From NCBI GenBank assembly GCA_023440865.1, contig JAEXRM010000130.1, positions 1-26,390 on the forward strand: a stretch of 26,390 nt of DNA. Direction: 5' to 3'. The stretch's first letter is position 1. The number at the start of each line of letters is the position of its first letter. This stretch comes from Bacillota bacterium. Its GTDB lineage: Bacteria > Bacillota > Clostridia > DSM-8532. Below the pieces are notes generated by a model that was given only the letters and a program-made list of their open reading frames with translations, did no database searches and had not been told where the DNA came from. The position numbers and the translations under genes were made by a program. Shown here one piece after another: positions 22,964 through 26,390 of the stretch.

Positions 22964-23767
22964 ATGCTGCTTGCGATCGATGTCGGGAACACGAACACCA
23001 CGTACGGCGTCTACGACGGCCGTACCCTGCGCACCACATGGCGCATGGGGACCCGTTCGGAACGCACGTCGGACGAAACCGGCATGATGCTGGTGCAATT
23101 CCTGCATCATGCCGGACTGGCGGTTGACGATATCGCCCATGTCATCCTGTGCACGGTCGTGCCGCCCGTCATGCACTCGCTGCTCAACGCCATCCGCAAG
23201 TATGTCGGTCGCGAGCCGGTCCAGGTGGAACCGGGCGTGAAGACGGGCATCAACATCCGCTACGAGAATCCGCGCGAGGTGGGCGCTGACAAGATCGTCA
23301 ACGCCGTCGCCGCCCTGCGCCTGTACGGCGGACCGGCCATCATCGTGGATTTCGGCACGGCCACCACCTTCTGCTGCGTCAGCGAGAAGTACGACTATCT
23401 TGGCGGCGTCATCTGCCCGGGCATCAAGATTTCCGCGGAAGCCCTGTTCGAGAAGGCGTCCAAGCTCACGCGCGTCGAGATCGCAAAGCCCAGGCACGTC
23501 ATCGGCCGCACGACGGTCACCAGCATGCAATCCGGCCTTGTCCACGGCTATGTGGGCCAGGTGGAGCACATCGTGGCCCTGATGAAGGCCGAGATGATCA
23601 ATGAACGGATGATCGCGGTGTCGGATAAAGACATCCGCGTCGTCGCCACCGGCGGCATGTGCCGTCTGATCGGTGCGGAGTCCGCCTGCATCCAGCAGGT
23701 CAATCCCATGCTCACGCTCGAGGGGTTGCGCATCATCCATGAGATGAACCATGAGCAGGCGCGCTGA
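22964..23767 (+). CDS. coaX: type III pantothenate kinase
   Basis: A protein of 267 residues of the ASKHA fold, normal for CoaX. It phosphorylates pantothenate, the first step of coenzyme A synthesis, and is not feedback-inhibited by CoA. Motifs: phosphate-1 DVGNTNT (6-12) with catalytic Asp6, GADKIVNAVAA (107-117) with Asp109, IIVDFGTATTFCCV (126-139) with Asp129, and GGVICPGI (147-154). ATG 22964 has AGGAGGG at 22951-22957; an earlier ATG at 22892 lacks one. The birA-coaX neighbourhood is a common arrangement in Firmicutes. A 264-base region to groES follows. Confidence 0.96.
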   Translation: MLLAIDVGNTNTTYGVYDGRTLRTTWRMGTRSERTSDETGMMLVQFLHHAGLAVDDIAHVILCTVVPPVMHSLLNAIRKYVGREPVQVEPGVKTGINIRYENPREVGADKIVNAVAALRLYGGPAIIVDFGTATTFCCVSEKYDYLGGVICPGIKISAEALFEKASKLTRVEIAKPRHVIGRTTVTSMQSGLVHGYVGQVEHIVALMKAEMINERMIAVSDKDIRVVATGGMCRLIGAESACIQQVNPMLTLEGLRIIHEMNHEQAR

Positions 23768-23850
23768 AACATCAAACGCCACGCCCCCCGCCGAACCCGT
23801 CGACCCGTGCGGCGCATCCGGGGGGCGGCGCACGGCGGCGTGCCGGACGG

Positions 23851-23886
23851 TGTGTCCGCGCCCTGGGGGATCCTGTTCCGGACACA
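23851..23886 (+). other. hairpins in the coaX-groES gap
   Basis: TGTGTCCG (23851-23858) is the exact reverse complement of CGGACACA (23879-23886), with a 20-base loop. Just upstream CGCCCCCC (23782-23789) can pair with GGGGGGCG (23820-23827). Either may end the coaX transcript, but neither has a T-run. Confidence 0.3.
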
Positions 23887-23922
23887 GTTCCAATAAAAAC
23901 GAGACAATGAAAAAAAAACGTC

Positions 23923-23951
23923 TTGATTCCTTGCGGATGATCGCATAAAAT
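23923..23951 (+). promoter_or_regulatory. groESL promoter
   Basis: TTGATT (23923-23928), exactly 17 bases, TAAAAT (23946-23951). An A-tract at 23909-23918 (AATAAAAAC and nine A residues nearby) just upstream of the -35 looks like an UP element. The CIRCE operator begins five bases after the -10. Confidence 0.85.
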
Positions 23952-23955
23952 TGTG

Positions 23956-23982
23956 TTAGCACTCGCCTGACAAGAGTGCTAA
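23956..23982 (+). promoter_or_regulatory. CIRCE operator (HrcA binding site)
   Basis: TTAGCACTC (23956-23964), nine bases, GAGTGCTAA (23974-23982): a perfect match to the CIRCE consensus. It overlaps the predicted transcription start, so HrcA would block groESL transcription at normal temperature. hrcA itself is not in this window. Confidence 0.98.
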
Positions 23983-24031
23983 CAAGTTCATTACCCGGAC
24001 ATCACCGGGAATTCATAAGGAGGTTCCATCC

Positions 24032-24304
24032 ATGAAAATCAAACCGTTGGCAGACAGAGTGGTCATCAAGATGATCGAAGCCGAGGAAACCACGAAGAGC
24101 GGCATCGTCCTGCCCGGCACGGCGAAGGAAAAGCCCCAGGTTGCCGTGGTCGTTGAAGTTGGCCCCGGCACCGAGGAAGTGAAGATGGAAGTCAAGAAGG
24201 GCGACAAGGTGCTCATCAGCAAGTACTCGGGCACCGAGGTCAAGCTTGACAGCGAGGAGTACACCATCGTCGAACAGGGCAAGATTCTCGCGATCGTTGA
24301 ATAA
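24032..24304 (+). CDS. groES: co-chaperonin GroES
   Basis: A protein of 90 residues, normal GroES length. The N-terminal strand IKPLADRVVIK is followed by the mobile loop EAEETTKSGIVLPGTAKEKP (about 16-35), which binds GroEL. Then come the GPGTEEVKMEVKKGDKVLISKYSGTEVKLDSEEYTIVEQGKILAIVE core and C-terminus. It caps the GroEL ring as a heptamer during ATP-dependent folding. AAGGAGG (24017-24023) is a strong ribosome binding site. The gene is controlled by the CIRCE operator and is followed 145 bases later by groEL. Confidence 0.98.
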   Translation: MKIKPLADRVVIKMIEAEETTKSGIVLPGTAKEKPQVAVVVEVGPGTEEVKMEVKKGDKVLISKYSGTEVKLDSEEYTIVEQGKILAIVE

Positions 24305-24309
24305 GGCAC

Positions 24310-24365
24310 ATGCATTCTCCCGAATGCATCCATACGGCCTGCGGAAGGCCTGGCCTGCCGGCAGG
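24310..24365 (+). other. three hairpins in the groES-groEL intercistronic region
   Basis: ATGCATTC (24310-24317) pairs with GAATGCAT (24322-24329) around TCCC. GGCCT (24336-24340) pairs with AGGCC (24346-24350). CCTGCCGGCAGG (24354-24365) is a perfect palindrome. The gap is 145 bases, longer than the usual few dozen in groESL operons. No T-run follows any of them, so RNA processing or stability is more likely than termination. Confidence 0.5.
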
Positions 24366-24449
24366 ACGCACCCACACGATATCCCCGGAACGTAACCGGG
24401 AGGACCTGCAGAACGCTTGACGCGTTTGCAGTACAGGAGGACAGCCATC

Positions 24450-26087
<1,638 letters not shown>

Positions 26088-26198
26088 GGTTTTTGCACAA
26101 GGTGCAAAAACCGTAACGCGACAGGGTTGTTGCACGCAGTGCAAGAACCCGAGAGCGTATCGCGTCAAGCCATTCGATGTTTCGCGCAGCGAAAGATC
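26088..26198 (+). repeat. row of three related small hairpins after groEL
   Basis: Hairpin 1: GGTTTTTGCAC (26088-26098), AAG loop, GTGCAAAAACC (26102-26112), starting right after the groEL stop. Hairpin 2: GGGTTGTTGCAC (26124-26135), GCA loop, GTGCAAGAACCC (26139-26150), with one G/G mismatch. Hairpin 3: GATGTTTCGC (26176-26185), GCA loop, GCGAAAGATC (26189-26198), with a G/G mismatch in the arm. The linkers after hairpins 1 and 2 also match (CGTAACGCGACAGG and CGTATCGCGTCAAG). No gene is found from 26088 to 26390. Confidence 0.8.
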
Positions 26199-26232
26199 CT
26201 CTGTTCCCTTTCCCCTGATCCGGCACGACATG

Positions 26233-26272
26233 CCGATGCCCCGCGAGTCCGCTCGCGGGGCATCGGTCGTTT
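26233..26272 (+). terminator. terminator of the groESL operon
   Basis: CCGATGCCCCGCGAG (26233-26247) pairs perfectly with CTCGCGGGGCATCGG (26252-26266) around TCCG: a 15-bp stem. TCGTTT follows, a short T-rich stretch. It lies 145 bases after the groEL stop, beyond the three small hairpins. Confidence 0.75.
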
Positions 26273-26340
26273 CAGCGGACTCGCGGGATATCGGCGGTTC
26301 GGCCGGCTCGTCTGGCGCCGGACAAGTTTGACTTAGTCCA

Positions 26341-26387
26341 TTGACAAGCGCGACTCGTTGTAACTATAATGATTACAACGAGTCGCG
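26341..26387 (+). promoter_or_regulatory. consensus promoter overlapped by a 15-bp inverted-repeat operator
   Basis: TTGACA (26341-26346), 18 bases, TATAAT (26365-26370). CGCGACTCGTTGTAA (26349-26363) is the exact reverse complement of TTACAACGAGTCGCG (26373-26387), with a 9-base centre holding the -10 box. A repressor dimer bound there would cover both the spacer and the start point. The regulated gene lies to the right of the window. Confidence 0.8.
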
Positions 26388-26390
26388 AGT

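Overview
The window reads as chromosomal DNA from a high-GC, Firmicutes-type bacterium, most likely a Clostridia-like Bacillota. The evidence is strong AGGAGG-type ribosome binding sites at nearly every gene, a perfect CIRCE (HrcA) operator in front of groESL, sigma-A style -35/-10 promoters, a stand-alone HU gene, a type III pantothenate kinase, and a two-domain BirA. No phage, transposon, CRISPR, rRNA or tRNA gene was seen. I cannot name the species. Nearly all genes are on the plus strand; only one URO-D-like gene and HU are on the minus strand.

Positions 1-4986 hold sugar-acid catabolism. In order: the 3' end of a Gfo/Idh/MocA dehydrogenase, a TIM-barrel sugar isomerase/epimerase, a second Gfo/Idh/MocA dehydrogenase, an SDR resembling the Bacillus-type D-mannonate (fructuronate) oxidoreductase, and uxaC. 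A terminator follows. The lower half of the same pathway (IclR regulator, kdgA, kdgK, AraC regulator) sits at 12939-16585. Together they would take glucuronate through fructuronate, mannonate, KDG and KDPG to pyruvate and glyceraldehyde 3-phosphate. Mannonate dehydratase (uxuA) and any transporter are missing from the window.

Positions 5158-9366 hold a membrane-anchored WG-repeat/DUF3298-like protein, then a divergent pair of a URO-D-family protein (minus) and an AraC regulator (plus) sharing a control region with direct and inverted repeats. A second AraC plus URO-D-family pair lies at 15668-17874, followed by a long ADP-ribosylglycohydrolase-family protein.

Positions 9432-12813 hold a promoter with a structured leader and a tightly coupled operon: a DUF39/COG1900 homocysteine biosynthesis protein, a NIL-domain ferredoxin and a UPF0280 (ApbE-like) protein, followed by proB. 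The first three are the bacterial counterpart of the methanogen system that makes homocysteine from aspartate semialdehyde and sulfide. This is the most distinctive known-but-rare system in the window.

Positions 19757-23767 hold HU (minus), diverging from an operon of an unrecognised 212-residue protein, birA, a very low-complexity RNQDG-rich protein built on tandem DNA repeats, and coaX. Positions 23923-26272 hold the HrcA-type groES-groEL operon, with unusual hairpins between the two genes and a row of three small related hairpins after groEL before its terminator. The window ends in a near-consensus promoter embedded in a 15-bp perfect inverted repeat, presumably the operator of a gene just outside.
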